From Caenorhabditis remanei (taxonomy: Eukaryota > Nematoda > Chromadorea > Rhabditida > Rhabditidae), in the NCBI RefSeq assembly GCF_010183535.1, contig NC_071333.1, positions 10,848,587 through 10,912,586 on the forward strand: 64,000 nt of DNA, in the 5' to 3' direction. Shown here in pieces: positions 1-12,176 of the stretch. The first letter of the stretch is position 1; every line of letters begins with the position of its first letter. Position numbers and translations under genes: made by a program. Below the pieces are notes generated by a model that did not search any database, was not told the origin of the DNA, and worked only from the letters and a program-made list of their open reading frames with translations.

Positions 1-355
1 TTTCGAAACAAGAAACCAAAACATAAAGTGCATAATGACACTCTAGGATCGTTTTTTCCTTTTGAGTTTTCGTTGTTTTTCCTTGTTTTTTCAGTTCTTA
101 TCCGTATGCCTTGTATGTTCACATGATGTCATTTCCTACCACCGTGATTGTATGGGAATGACAAAAAATAAATTGAAATTTTCAGTGCAACACCCTAAGC
201 ACAAGATCTATACGCTAGAAGTCAAAAAAGTCTCAAGACAATTTTTTTCATTTTGGTGCGCAAAATACCCCATTTGTCGGCTGTTCCTAACGACCTAATC
301 AACGGCGCAGGGGTAAACGATATTTGGAAACGCCAGTGCGGCGTCAGCAGTCCCA

Positions 356-3300
356 ATGATGATCGTGAGCACGCCAAATCTGCCGAAGACTTCTATTTGT
401 CTGACTGTAGAAGATTTTACTGAACCATTACGGTATATTTTTAAAAAGCTTGTGATGAATGATTCTGACTTGATGGAATATTCAATTGGTCCAGTTTTGA
501 AGGGTTCTGCAGTGCATTTCTTGTTGTTTTTCATGACATAAAACTTGTGATTTTTTTCCAGCAACAAGTTTTGCACATTACACACTCAGAAACATACAAA
601 AACAGTAGGGGATACTTTTTTAACTGAAAGGAAATAACATTATATAACAACGATTTTTAGCCGCCGTTCTTTACCGAAAGAAGAGAGCCCCCGGAGTGGA
701 CTAAAACCTCACGACACTCTTGGAGTAGATGATCGACGCCAATCTGCTTGCAGTATTGCTGAACGCCGAATTGAGGAGCACAGGTTAGTATTGTGAACAG
801 ATGATCTCGGATTTCATTGATCATAATCCAATCCGATAGATTTTGGTTTGGTGTCAAACCTTGCTATACACAGCTCTTTTTAGTTGGAATTATGGTGCAC
901 AAAATAGATTTTTTCAGTAGAACTGTTTTGTTTTCTGATGAAAATTATTCAACTCTTTACAAAGGCATACATTTTGTCAATTATTATATGCGGTTTTGTT
1001 TGTTTCGTTTAAAGAATCAAACGCGTCATTTTTGATGTATCTTATTATAGTCAAAAAGAATAATGATCTTTGACATCTTTTCTCTTAAACATCTCTCATA
1101 AAAAGCACTTATTCTGAGCTTCTTTATAAAATTACTTTTCTTCTTTTCCATCTCGCCTCCCTTTTCTCATCGAATTCATCTCTTCTATTTTCATTTTTGA
1201 TACAGAAAATACAGCTCTTACGGTGTTGAGTCTCCTATCCCTATTGGAATTTCTGGCGGAGAAGAAGTTCCAGAAAGATCGCCTTCTATTTCTTATACCC
1301 GCCAACCTGTAAGAAGTCTGTCAGCTGGTTGGAAAGAGTCATTTCGGGTAAGCTTGAGAATTACTTATGCAAATTAAAATTAGTATTTTACAGAGAAAAC
1401 TAAACATATTCCGAAGACCCAGTCCATCTTCACTAAGTTCTCGCTCTACTCAACAGTTCCTATCGCCAAGCCCAGAAATGTCGTGTAAATCGAATCCAGA
1501 AGCAGTGAAAGTAAGGAAACGGTTTTGAACGTCCTACGACTAATAAGTTTGAGTTATAGATGAAAAAGTCAATCTCGTTCAGTGAAACAACTCGCAATGC
1601 GCTCCGCCGATCGTTCCGTCAGAAAGTTTGTTATTTATTTGCTTTCAAGGTTATCTCGTTATCAGTACTATAGAGTGATATCTCGGGAGTATATCCCATT
1701 TATAAAAAATATATAGTTTTCCCTCTAATATTTTAAAACTATTTCTTGTACTACAAAACCGCAAACGTTTTTACAATGACGTGAGAAAAAGTCAACTATT
1801 GTTTTCCGAGAAAGGTACACGAGGACCGAGTGATAATTTGATCGACCAAGAGAACGTATCTTCGGTTTATTTTTAGCCATGTCTGCCACCTTATCTTCTC
1901 TTTGAAACTCTCATACTAATCGACAGTAGTTTCTATTTGCCAACTTGTCTCCTCTACAATTGACCTGAGAATATTGCGTAGGTGGCAGTAGCTCGGCCCA
2001 GGACCCACGAATTTTTTTTGTCCCGGGTTTTCCCCTTGATCAACTGCCGTTACGGCACTTTTTTCATACGAGTCGACCACATTGCAGCTGCCTCCGTGTG
2101 ATCGGGCAAGCAGGAAAAAAACGAAGAGACCTACCAATCCATTCACATATTTCATAAGTTTATTTTGAAAACTCTTCAATCTTGATGGTCCTATTTTTGT
2201 TTTGAGTTAACCTATTTCCTTTCGACCACAAACTAGAGGAACAGTTGAGGGCGTGAAGATCAAGAATCAGCAAACATCTTGACGCGTATAGGTCAATCAC
2301 GAGATTCATTCACGTTGAGATCTATTTGAACTCATCGAACCAATTTTATTATTGAACAGTTCAGTTTCACTTAATTACTCATTTTTGTCGTTATTACGGC
2401 ACTGAAGAAATGATTCTTGATGCTCTAGAAAGACCTTCCGTTTTGCAATGGGTTTTGAAATCATGTTTAAAATATAAATTATAATTTTCTATCTCAACTC
2501 AAAATTGAAAATTTTATGAAAGATTCTTTAAGTTACAATTAGAACACCAAAACCCAGCCCACTCAAAAGTCACGTTCTTGTGTTCTGTTCATATGGATAA
2601 TGGTTGAGTCAACAGTTAAAACTTTGTTCATTTATCTCTTTTTCAATTACATAGATATACTTTTTGAAGTGCTGATATCGACTAAAGAGTAAAAAAAGAG
2701 TCTAGTTTTTATTCTATTAGAAGTTTGATATTGGTTTGAAAAATTTATTCAGAATGTTCCATCTCTGCTTAAGTTAGTTTAGACCATAATTGTCTTACAG
2801 TCATACCAAAAAGTTGTCAATTGTCATCTCGATTTGCTTTTTTCTTGGAATTGCCTACCCTTGAAGCACCAATCAATTCTAGACGCCTTCTTCCCATTTT
2901 TGAACTCTAATGCTCTTTTGACACGCGAAAACACAATCAAGGCGGGCGGAGCACCACACTGGGATGTTAGCCTTTTGTTTCTCCCTTCCCCGTTGTCGGT
3001 ACTGTGAAGTGGTCTACACAAAACTCAACGGTTCTCAATCTCACAAGTTAGCTGAACTGTTTGAACAAGCACCATTCGATTTTTGGCTGCCGCCTTACCA
3101 TTGCATCCTTCTGCTAAGCTCACTTTCCAGCGGTAAGGATCTCGCGACATTCCCACGTTTACCATGTAATTTGACGACTTGGCCTTTCTCAAGCACTGTT
3201 ATTCAAGACATCAAATCTTTAGCCTTTTTCCAATTCAAATGTTGTTATGTACCAGTGTGTACCAAATGTCGGACCAAGAAAATTACTGGTTAACCAGTGA

Positions 3301-6300
3301 AAATATCAAGAAATGATGTGAATGTTTTCAAGAAGTTTTGTGAGAAACTCGGCTCCTTCCTTGTTTTGTTTCGCGAATATTGAATATTCAAATTGGAAAA
3401 TGGAAAATGTTGAATTATCCATTCTGAATTTTCAATTTTTAATGTTTACTACATCCTGGTTTAAGTTTATGAAAATACAAAGTCGTTCCGTTTTTTTCTT
3501 CCGGAACCTTTTATGAACTCACCCGTTAAATTTTCACTTGTTTCTCCTTTTGCCGGAGAACACGAAATAAGTACAAGTTCTTTGAACTTTTCAAGTCTTG
3601 AGTTATAACTTCTCACATAGTTTATTATTCTATTGCCTCACACAAACTAGAGCACTTCTCAAAAAGAAAGAAGAAAAATGTGAGACCAAGTCTTAAACGA
3701 TGTGAGAACCTTTTTCATCTTTTTCATTCTCTTTTACCATCATCTTCATCATCACCGTCGTTTTCTTCTACCCATGAATAGTCAATCTGTTTCTTCCCGT
3801 AGGCACGTTTTCTTCTGTGCATGTCAACCGTGATTTGTCGAGTATGGAATGCGCTCGAAGACACGCTTATTTTCGGTTTTCTTTATTGCATCATCACGCT
3901 TCACATCATCTGAATACACTCCAGGAAGAAGTTGGTGCTTCAGCGTCTTATCTATTCTGACACCTCGAGAAGCACACAAGTTGGCGATTCTTGATCTTAC
4001 TTGTGCTTAGAGTATTTCAAGAGGTTCTGATATACTGTATAATGATTCAGTTCCCATTCTTTTGCAAACTGGCACCACTTTCGAATTCTTGTCAGTTATT
4101 CGGGTCACACGTATATTCTGAGCTGCCAAGTAGGTGCTTGAGGTCTGGGTCTTTTTGGTTCAGTGCTCAAATGTTTTGAACCCTTTAGCAAAATGTTTTG
4201 GCTAAAGTTCAAATACTGATCAGTGAGAACATAGGCTAATTATTTGTTGAGTCTTGTGCTTACATCATCGTGATGTAGAAACTTTTGAGAAATAGGATAT
4301 TTTTTGAGATCCGGAAGATTTCTTTAACAAATTAAACATGGGGGTCTCGTTTACCAGTACACGAATGCGAAAGTAGTTTGCTCTCTCAATTTGCTCTTTC
4401 TTCTTTTATCTCATTTATGAAAATTTCATCAACATATGTTGCCATATGTAATGTCATCTGTTTATTTTAATTTTCCTACAATTGTTTCCATTTTTATTCA
4501 TGCGCGTGCTCATCAAAAATTCTGATAAAACACCGACACTCAATTCCCTTTATTTTCTCTCTCCAGACACTATATCATTCCACTTGCTTTGACCTATTAC
4601 CAACTAGTTTTCCATGGTAATAACTTAGTTTTCTCCAGCCCATTTCATTTTGAGAGTCAGTTTAAGAGAGCACAAAAAAGTTTCGAAGCAAAGGAAAGCC
4701 GAGGCCCTCTCCAAAATGTTCAAAACAAGCAGCGTCGTCGTTGGGAATGAAATAATATACGCGTATTCCATTTCATGGTAGTCGCCGAGCTTTTCTTGTT
4801 TCGAATGCGTATGTGTGTGGTAGTGCTTCCAAAAAAACTATCTCTCATCTTTCATCAGATGCTCCCTTGAGCCCAAAACTTCCCTTTTCGTATGCACTTC
4901 CACCTAGACACCCAGTTTCTGGAACGACTATACACTACGTCATGTGCAAGATATGGAGAGGCACGTGAAAATTTTGGGGAGCTTCGACACTCCATTTTTC
5001 TTATCTATCATATTCAGTCCTTCCGCATCTCTCTTCCTTTTCATGCCACACATTTTGAAAATTCTATCTATCTCAGAATATTTTTATATTTTTTGAATTC
5101 TAATTTCAACTACTAAAAATATTCTTGGTGCTAGTTGCGTCATTCCAGTTCCATACTTCAACCAAAACGAGAAAATAATAACACGCTTCAATAAATAAGA
5201 CGTCTCGAAAATATCCAGTTTCTCTTTGAACTTTAACTTGAATCGTTCCTAAGCAAAAAAACCACGTTAACATGTAGAAAAGTGAAGAGCATTCGGTTTC
5301 ATTGTTGATAGTGATATGTGTTTGTGTTAGTGTCAATGTCAAAATGAGAAGAAGGGAGGAGTCGGCGGGTCGGCGGGAAGCGATTTGCCTGCCTGCCCGC
5401 TACTTGGTTTTTCTCTTGCTTCATCACCCCTCATCTACTCCCGTCCCGTAGTCCCATATCCTTCGTTTTCCCGGCTCCCATCTCTCACTCCCCCATTATT
5501 TTGGCTGCTCTTCGCCTCCATATCACTGGTGTCGGTCAAATGGAGACGCTTGGACGTGTTTGGAACCGTTTATCCATCAGGCGGCCTACAATAGCCACAC
5601 CTGAACCTGTAGAAGAGGAGGATGATATGACGCCAGAAAAGACTCGAGAAGTCTTTCAAATGTTCAATGGGACACCAACAAGAAGGAAAAGTGAATCAGC
5701 TCACCACCATAGAGTGGTCCTCAACCAACTTCAAAATCATCCTCCAAGAAACGCAACTCAAAGTCCACAAAGACAACCAAGACTGTCTGAAAGTTCAGCA
5801 GACGTCCCTGCAAGTGCTATCAGACGCAACTCAACGGAGACCCACGTATTTGGAAATCGAGCTCACATTCATCGAGATATAGTAAGGTTTTATGCATGTA
5901 ATGTGCGTGTTGTTTTATGTTTTCATGTCTATCTGCCAATTCTTGTGTCCCAATGATCGTTTGGATCTTTGTATGAGAGGGAACTTCCTCATTCCACAAA
6001 AAAAACCCTGAAAACATGACCTTGATGGTACCAGTTGGTCACAATGGCTGCACTCTATTTTTAGCCTTCACATTTACAATTCTCTAGTCTGTTTCTTGTC
6101 ATAAATCCAAAGAAATCAGAAAAAGTGCCAGCGGCTCGCTCTCATAACCAAACTTTTGTGCTCCCATGCAGCCAGAAATATTTATATTACATGGAACGTT
6201 GTGGCAAGTCTCTAGTGGCCCATTTCGACCAGAAGGCAGCTCGACCAACAACTCTTAGGTTCATTTCCATGTTGGCGCTTCAGCTTATTCATGAACCAAA

Positions 6301-9300
6301 AAAGAAAAAGAACATGGAGCAAACTTTTCGCCTTTTTCCTTTATTTGACTCGACTGAAAGCATAATTGGGTGATGTCACGACCACCATTCATTCCATTCT
6401 TCGTGGTTTGGTACTCTTCACGAGAAACGCAGCCAAAATTAGATCATGTTTGATTTCTCAGATTTTCACGTCCTTTGATGATTTTTCATGTCTTTTTTAT
6501 TGCTCTATTGCCCTATCCACCCCCTTGTTTTCAAGTTTTTTTAGTAAGTCTGTCAAGTTTTAAACTGATATTGTCATGTGATTCGGTCGTCAAAGTCCGC
6601 TCTTGACTAAGAAAACGCTAAGCACAAAAAAGAGTGTGTGAAAAATGTCAAATGAAAAGAAAACAAAGAACGCTTATACTGTAAGCCGAGAATGTGGGAA
6701 CCCATCATTGACGAGTAACCGCCATTCTCTAAAGGGACCTCAGTTCTGAGTAAATTCACGAGATCAGATGTCTGTTTTTCCCCGATAACGGACCGTGGGA
6801 ACAATCACAGGGAATTCGTAAAAATGGGTGCGTGTATACGAGGAAATGATGAATATTTTTGGATGAAATTGGTTTTCTCTATTTTCAAGTTCACATTGGA
6901 TGGATATATAATATATAGTGGGCACGCGTGCACTCGAAATCATGCATCCGGGTTATTCAATTCGTGAGGATTTCCAGAAGAAATTTGCTGGTTGCATTTA
7001 GTTTTTGTTGGATGAGAGTTTGAATTTTTTATTTTGAAAAACCCATAGACCTCAACTTTTAATATAAGTTCTCGCTTCATATTATCAATTAGAGTTTTTC
7101 TAAAATATCGATTGAGTTTCTATTAGTTACCCAACACAACAAGTTGATTCGAGTTCAGCTGTCTCATTTTCGCACCCGGTTGATGAGCTGAACCCAACGG
7201 ATCAAGCAACAAATGACTAATTCACTCAAACATGTTCAAGTATTTTTAAAATTCCACCCACTTGTTCTAATTCAATCTTTTCGAAAGCGCCCCTGGAGAC
7301 CATCTGAAAACAGCTCGGTTTACATCATCCATAAACGTCGACGACTCCTAGTCAAAACACGGGTCGTCGTCGTCGGAGATGGGGTGCTTGGCCACGCGGG
7401 TCACTCAAATAGAAGGGAGAGAAGAGGAATCCAAAATACTTGTGAAGATTGCGCACCAGACTCTAATTCTGAGCTGAGTTTGTGTCCAGCCCCATTCTAA
7501 ATTGCTTTTCCTTTTACTACGTGCCGTTGTCGTCGTGCCGCGTGACTGACTCAATGATAAATTTACAGAATGTGCCAGCGTGTTCCAACGAAGACGAACG
7601 CATAAATACCGCCAGAAGAAATAGTCTATTTGTGAAACGAGGATCCGTCACAATGGAGCCAATCAAAAAAGTTGATCTTGAAGAAGTCTACACAGTGAAT
7701 AAACAGGTATGTTTATAGGATAACACTTTAATGTTAATTTCATGAGTTTTCAGCTGGGAACCGGCCGATTCGGATTCATCAAACTTGCAGAGCACAAACA
7801 ATCGAAGCAAAGAATCGCAATCAAATTTTTCCCAAGACCTCAAACAAAGCAGGTACTTTCGATTTATCTGTTTTCTTTTCGAAATCATGCGATCCCGTTT
7901 TTTATGACTTTTCAATGTATTTTTTTCAGGCTGACTTTGTCCGCGAGTACAATTATTCATTTTTCTTGTCTCCACACCAGAATATAATTGATACATATGA
8001 GGGAATGTTCCAGTCTTCAGATGACACTGCATTCTTTTTTGTTCAAGAATTCTGTCCAAGAGCATCATTAAGAGAGGCAGTTGAGGCAACAAACCAAGCA
8101 GGTCAGTCACATCCAACAAACATAACTTATCGATTTGATTGGATGTCGAGTAGCAGATGTGGGTGATGGGTGAAAAATTGGAAGAAAATTGTTTGAATTT
8201 CTCTTCATGAAGCGTCGGGGTTTTCTGAAGATTTATGGGAATCTTAGCTGACATTACACACCAAACTCCTCGATTTCCAATCAATGAGAATGAATGGGAT
8301 TCCAAGTTGACCTTATGCCTGGGGAAATGAGATTTATTGGAAAAACGTGTTGATCTGATCTCTAAAAGTTTTTTCTCACTCTATTGGGTTAAAAAACAAA
8401 CGAAAAAAGAAGTGAGAGGGCTCTTCAATTACAAGACATGAGATCGCATTTTTTGCCTCCGTCTGATGGGAGTTTGAGAGTCCCCATCTATGAGGGTGTT
8501 GTGTTTGGGAAGATGATCAAAAATCTTATTGTTTTTGAGTCAACACTTCACGACGCCTTCTTGTTCATCTTTTTTTGACGCATCCCAGTTTTTTTTCTAA
8601 CTGCCCATTCTAAAGACATAGATCTTTTCAACTCATTTTTTTATGATTGAATTCAGGAATTGGAGAAGTGAATACAAAAAAAGTGTTTGCCGCAGTGCTA
8701 TCAGCGATCGAGTTTATGCATGATGAGAACTTGGTGCATCGGAATCTTAAAGCAGAGAACATTCTTATTTTCGACGCAAACGACTATTCAAAGGTTTGTA
8801 TTGTTTGAAGAATCATGAAAGTGTTTTCTGGGAAAAGGTGTAAAAACGTCACTCAAAAGTGTTTAATTTATGTAAGAGTAGACAATAGAAAGTGCCTTTC
8901 CTCACATTTCAAAAAGTGTAACTAAGAAAGATGAACCCCTTTTCTTCCGGGAGACATAAAAAAGTGAGAAGAAAAAAGGGACTTTGCAGTATTGCACGTA
9001 ATATTTTCAGGTAAAGGTCACCGATTTCGGACTGACTCGCAAAGTTGACACCACTGTCAAATATTTGGAATACGTCAACAATTATCATGCCGCCGAACTT
9101 TGCGATACAGTTGTGAACGAGAAGTTGGTGGTGAACAAGAGCACTGATATTTGGGCACTTGGTAAGTAGTCGATGCGTTTCTGCAAACGGATTTAGCGCT
9201 GTCAACTGATTGTGACATCACTTTTTTTCGAACAAGTGTTTTAACAAGTAGGCGGCGGACACTTAAACACTTTATTTTTCTTGTTCGGTCGGTCTTGGAT

Positions 9301-10847
9301 CAAAAGATTTATTGACTTACTGCATCCCGATGCAACTGCGTTTAACTGTCACGTAGAAAAAAGAACTCAACGTTTCTCGAACATGTGTACACACTTGGTA
9401 ATTATGATTTGAATCAAAACACAGAAAATCTTTTTTTGGTTTTGGAGGGTTCATTGAGATTAACTGGGGTCTATTATATCACGTGTATTTTCTTTCAACT
9501 TTCCCAACACCATGTGGTTAAAGTAAAACACACTCTTTTCTTTTTCTTTTGCTCTTCTTTTCTTCTCATTTCTTTTTCCGAATGAGAAATGAAAATATCG
9601 TGGAGGCGATGGAAATCAGATAGACATGTGTTCCTCTTCATGACCTGTGCACCTATCGGAGCCCGCACTCTTTTCTATTTCTATAGGAGCCATTGACGTC
9701 ATTGCGTCGGCTCCCCGACTCTTCTTCAACGTCCGTTTCCAATATTGATGGGGGTACGTAAAATAGTTACAGCTGCAACTAATAATAGACGCTATTGCAT
9801 CTTTTCTTAGCGGGGGGGACTCCGTCGAAGATAAATGATCAGGAGATCCGTTGATTTGAGAAGAAAAAAAAGTTGTCGTCTGTTACAACAGATATTTTGG
9901 GATGTGCAGACAATTGAAAAAACATCTGACGTGTTTCAGGTATCATTTTCTTCTACTGCATGAAAGGGAAATTCCCATGGCAAAAAGCGTCAATTATGTG
10001 CAAACCATATTGGGAGTGGGAACAATGGCTAAAGAGGAAAAATCCAGCATTGCCAAAGAAGTTCAATCCGTTCTCAGAGAAAGCATTGAAACTTTTCAAG
10101 AAGTGAGATACCTGAAGACAACAGATAATTTATTAATTTTCAACTTTCAGATCCCTCACTCCAAGGTTCAAAGATCGATGGACTGCAAAAGACATGCGAA
10201 AGTGTCTAGCTAAAGAGAAACTCCTCAAATCAGTCAAGGTAGCTGTACCCTACTATTGATATACGTCGTGTTGTCATTAAATCCCAAAATGATATATCCC
10301 ACATCCGCCCAATTATGTTACCCTTCACAAATACCTTCAAATTTCACACCTCCCTCCACCCAATGCTTTGTTTAGTATCACTCTTGCACATAAGATATTT
10401 TGTATGAAAATCTATCAAATTGATCTCTATCGTCTCAACAAACCAGGAAAGAGAACAATATCTGGTTGAAGGTAATAGTGTGATTGAGATTATGAAGTAT
10501 GATCTTTTTTGATTTGCAATACTAACTGGGTGTGTGAAACAACTGACTTATTCTACTCTCGTGTCTTGCTTCTTCTGAAATTCATTAATTTTCTGCCCCC
10601 TTAACTCTATCTTCTTTTCAAAACTAACTGTTTATTTTTCCAGAGACCAGATGAAGATTACTATGTAATGATTGACACTGCATCCAAATCCCGTCCATCC
10701 GCTGCATCCACTTCTGGTGAGAATCAAGAAGCTGGTGCTCCACCGGCAGAGCGGAAGCAAAAGTCAACGCTCCAACAATGGATTAGTACAACCTTAACTG
10801 CCATGGCAGAAATCAGCGAGCAAGTGGTGTCAGCTAGAGACGACTAG
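356..10847 (+). CDS. SBK-like Ser/Thr protein kinase, long isoform; catalytic Asp replaced
   Basis: Thirteen exons join in frame to about 558 residues: 356-432, 661-783, 1206-1347, 1394-1510, 1560-1625, 7569-7706, 7754-7852, 7930-8101, 8657-8793, 9011-9161, 9940-10102, 10151-10238, 10644-10847. The first five encode a Ser/Arg-rich, probably disordered N-terminus. The kinase domain follows: glycine loop GTGRFG, AIK lysine, a Glu in VREY, then HRNLKAEN where HRDLKPEN is expected, then an intact DFG. The segment from DFG through FPWQKAS to DRWTAKDM resembles vertebrate SBK1 (SH3-binding kinase). The P+1 region reads AAE instead of APE. Because the HRD aspartate is Asn, the protein may be catalytically weak or a pseudokinase. 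The start is the first ATG after an in-frame stop. I think this matches C. elegans C01C4.3, but that is memory only. Confidence is high for the kinase domain and moderate for the first exon. Confidence 0.82.
1916..2155 (-). CDS. Small secreted peptide ORF nested antisense in a kinase intron
   Basis: This single ORF of 79 codons lies on the opposite strand inside the large kinase intron. It begins MKYVNGLVGLFVFFLLARSHG, a textbook signal peptide with a likely cleavage after the hydrophobic run. The mature part has two cysteines, a basic KK and the segment FVGPGPSYCHLRNILRS. I recognise no family. An in-frame ATG at 2179 would put eight residues before the signal peptide, so 2155 is the better start. 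Higher GC than the flanking intron and the clean hydrophobic core argue for coding. No partner exon was found, so it may be incomplete or chance. Confidence 0.35.
   Translation of the reverse strand: MKYVNGLVGLFVFFLLARSHGGSCNVVDSYEKSAVTAVDQGENPGQKKFVGPGPSYCHLRNILRSIVEETSWQIETTVD
2985..3232 (+). pseudogene. Possible metallocarboxypeptidase (M14) propeptide relic
   Basis: An open frame within the kinase intron reads HKLAELFEQAPFDFWLPP, followed about 35 residues later by STVIQDIKSLAFF. Both resemble the landmarks of M14 carboxypeptidase activation peptides (a DFW motif, then a YETMIEDVQSLL-like helix). No catalytic domain follows (no HxxE zinc motif in the next kilobase), and there is no good signal peptide or splice acceptor. 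If the resemblance is real, this is a fragment. The similarity is from memory and weak, so chance is a serious alternative. Confidence 0.15.
5540..5881 (+). CDS. Alternative first exon of the SBK-like kinase (short isoform)
   Basis: This open segment starts METLGRVWNRLSIRRP and ends at GATATA before a GTAAGG donor. It ends in phase 0, exactly matching the exon at 7569, so it can replace the five upstream exons and give a protein of about 497 residues. Its Ser/Thr/Pro/Arg-rich composition (TPEKTREVFQMF, SPQRQPRLSESS) resembles the long isoform's N-terminus. An in-frame ATG at 5501 would add 13 residues; I prefer 5540. The roughly 3.9 kb between 1626 and 5539 presumably carries its promoter. 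Confidence 0.7.
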
Positions 10848-12176
10848 TCACTTCGATGTTGCAACCAATTGAAAACAAACTTCTGTTCAACATTTCTTTC
10901 TTGTCATTTCAATTTTTACAAGTAATCCGTGTCTTGATATTTAGTTTATATTGTACGAGTGTGACAATATATAGAACACAACATTTTCCGGTCTTTGATT
11001 AACACTTTGTTTTGTCCATCGTTCTCTTTTTTCTCACCCAGTTTCTCATAAGTTTTATTTGTATACAGTATGGCTGAAAGCTTCGGAAAACAACCATCCA
11101 CCCCCACTTCTCATCTGTACCCTCCCCACCCATTTTTTTTGAAAACAACCATTTTGAATATTCACATTTTACTCATATCCCTGTAAACTTTTTGATTCTC
11201 CTCCATTTTGTATTCAGTTTTCATAAGACAATCAGTTTGAACAAACTATTTCTTGAATGAAGTTCAAAAATATCACAAAAACTAGAAAAAACAGTTATGT
11301 GAAAAATGAAGGTTCGCCAAACAATGGCGTATATATAAAACATGATCTGAGAACAAAACTGCAATAGCTGTGTCATTTAATTTTTTGATATTATGAATTA
11401 TGCACAACCATGTCGCCTGAGCTAACGGCAATAATGATGCTATGATCTCGAAATGCTCCCTTGAAAGCTTCTCAAATAACTACCGTATCCCTAAGATTAA
11501 ATAATTTTATTACACCGTTTCGCTCCATAAAACCTATTGCTCAAGTTTTTATTCTTTGGCTATTTGTTTATTTATAGCTTCAATTCGCCAAAAAATTATT
11601 CTCCATCCTCATCCGTCTTCTTTCCATCCAGTCTTCCTAAGAAGTCAACCAGATATTCTTAATTTTACCCAGGAAATTGGGCCATTTGTCAGAAATCGGA
11701 CTGCCCCTTTCTTAATTTCCCAGTTTCGTGCTTTTTTCTTCCTTCTCATCCTATTTTTGCTTGTTGGGGTCGCGTCACTTGTGGATGTGAAACGGATATG
11801 ATTGGCAAAAAGACAAAACCGAATTGTCCTTGTTTGTGAGCTGCATTTTACGCGTTGGCCCCTGTCTTTGCACACCATCGCCGCCCCCGTTTGCCTGATT
11901 GATTTAACACAAGTTCGAAGTGCGGTTATTTTCACTGTTTCAAATATTCACTGCCACAAAAAATGTTCTCCTCATCGCCCGACCACTTTCGGCCTCATGA
12001 CAGTCTTGTGAGTTTTTGTTGTAGCAATAGGTCTCTATAAACTGGTTGCAGAATTTGCCAACTTTTATACATATCAGTCTGATGGAGAATACGGAGACAA
12101 ATGATTCAATCAACTTCCCTTTTTCTTTCCGGTTAGAAGATCCAACTTTAGAGAGAATTGCTGTTAAGAAACTAAA
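10848..12176. other. Intergenic: kinase 3' UTR and promoter of the 12.2-kb gene
   Basis: No coding segment with usable splice sites was found. The first few hundred bases are probably the kinase 3' UTR. The rest is AT-rich and contains short overlapping ORFs on both strands (11556-12011) that shadow one another and lack introns or domain signatures. Confidence 0.5.

Noticed and set aside
62..298. ORF before the kinase first exon
   Set aside because: It starts in outron-like T-rich sequence, has no donor leading into the kinase frame, and is out of phase with exon 2 at 661.
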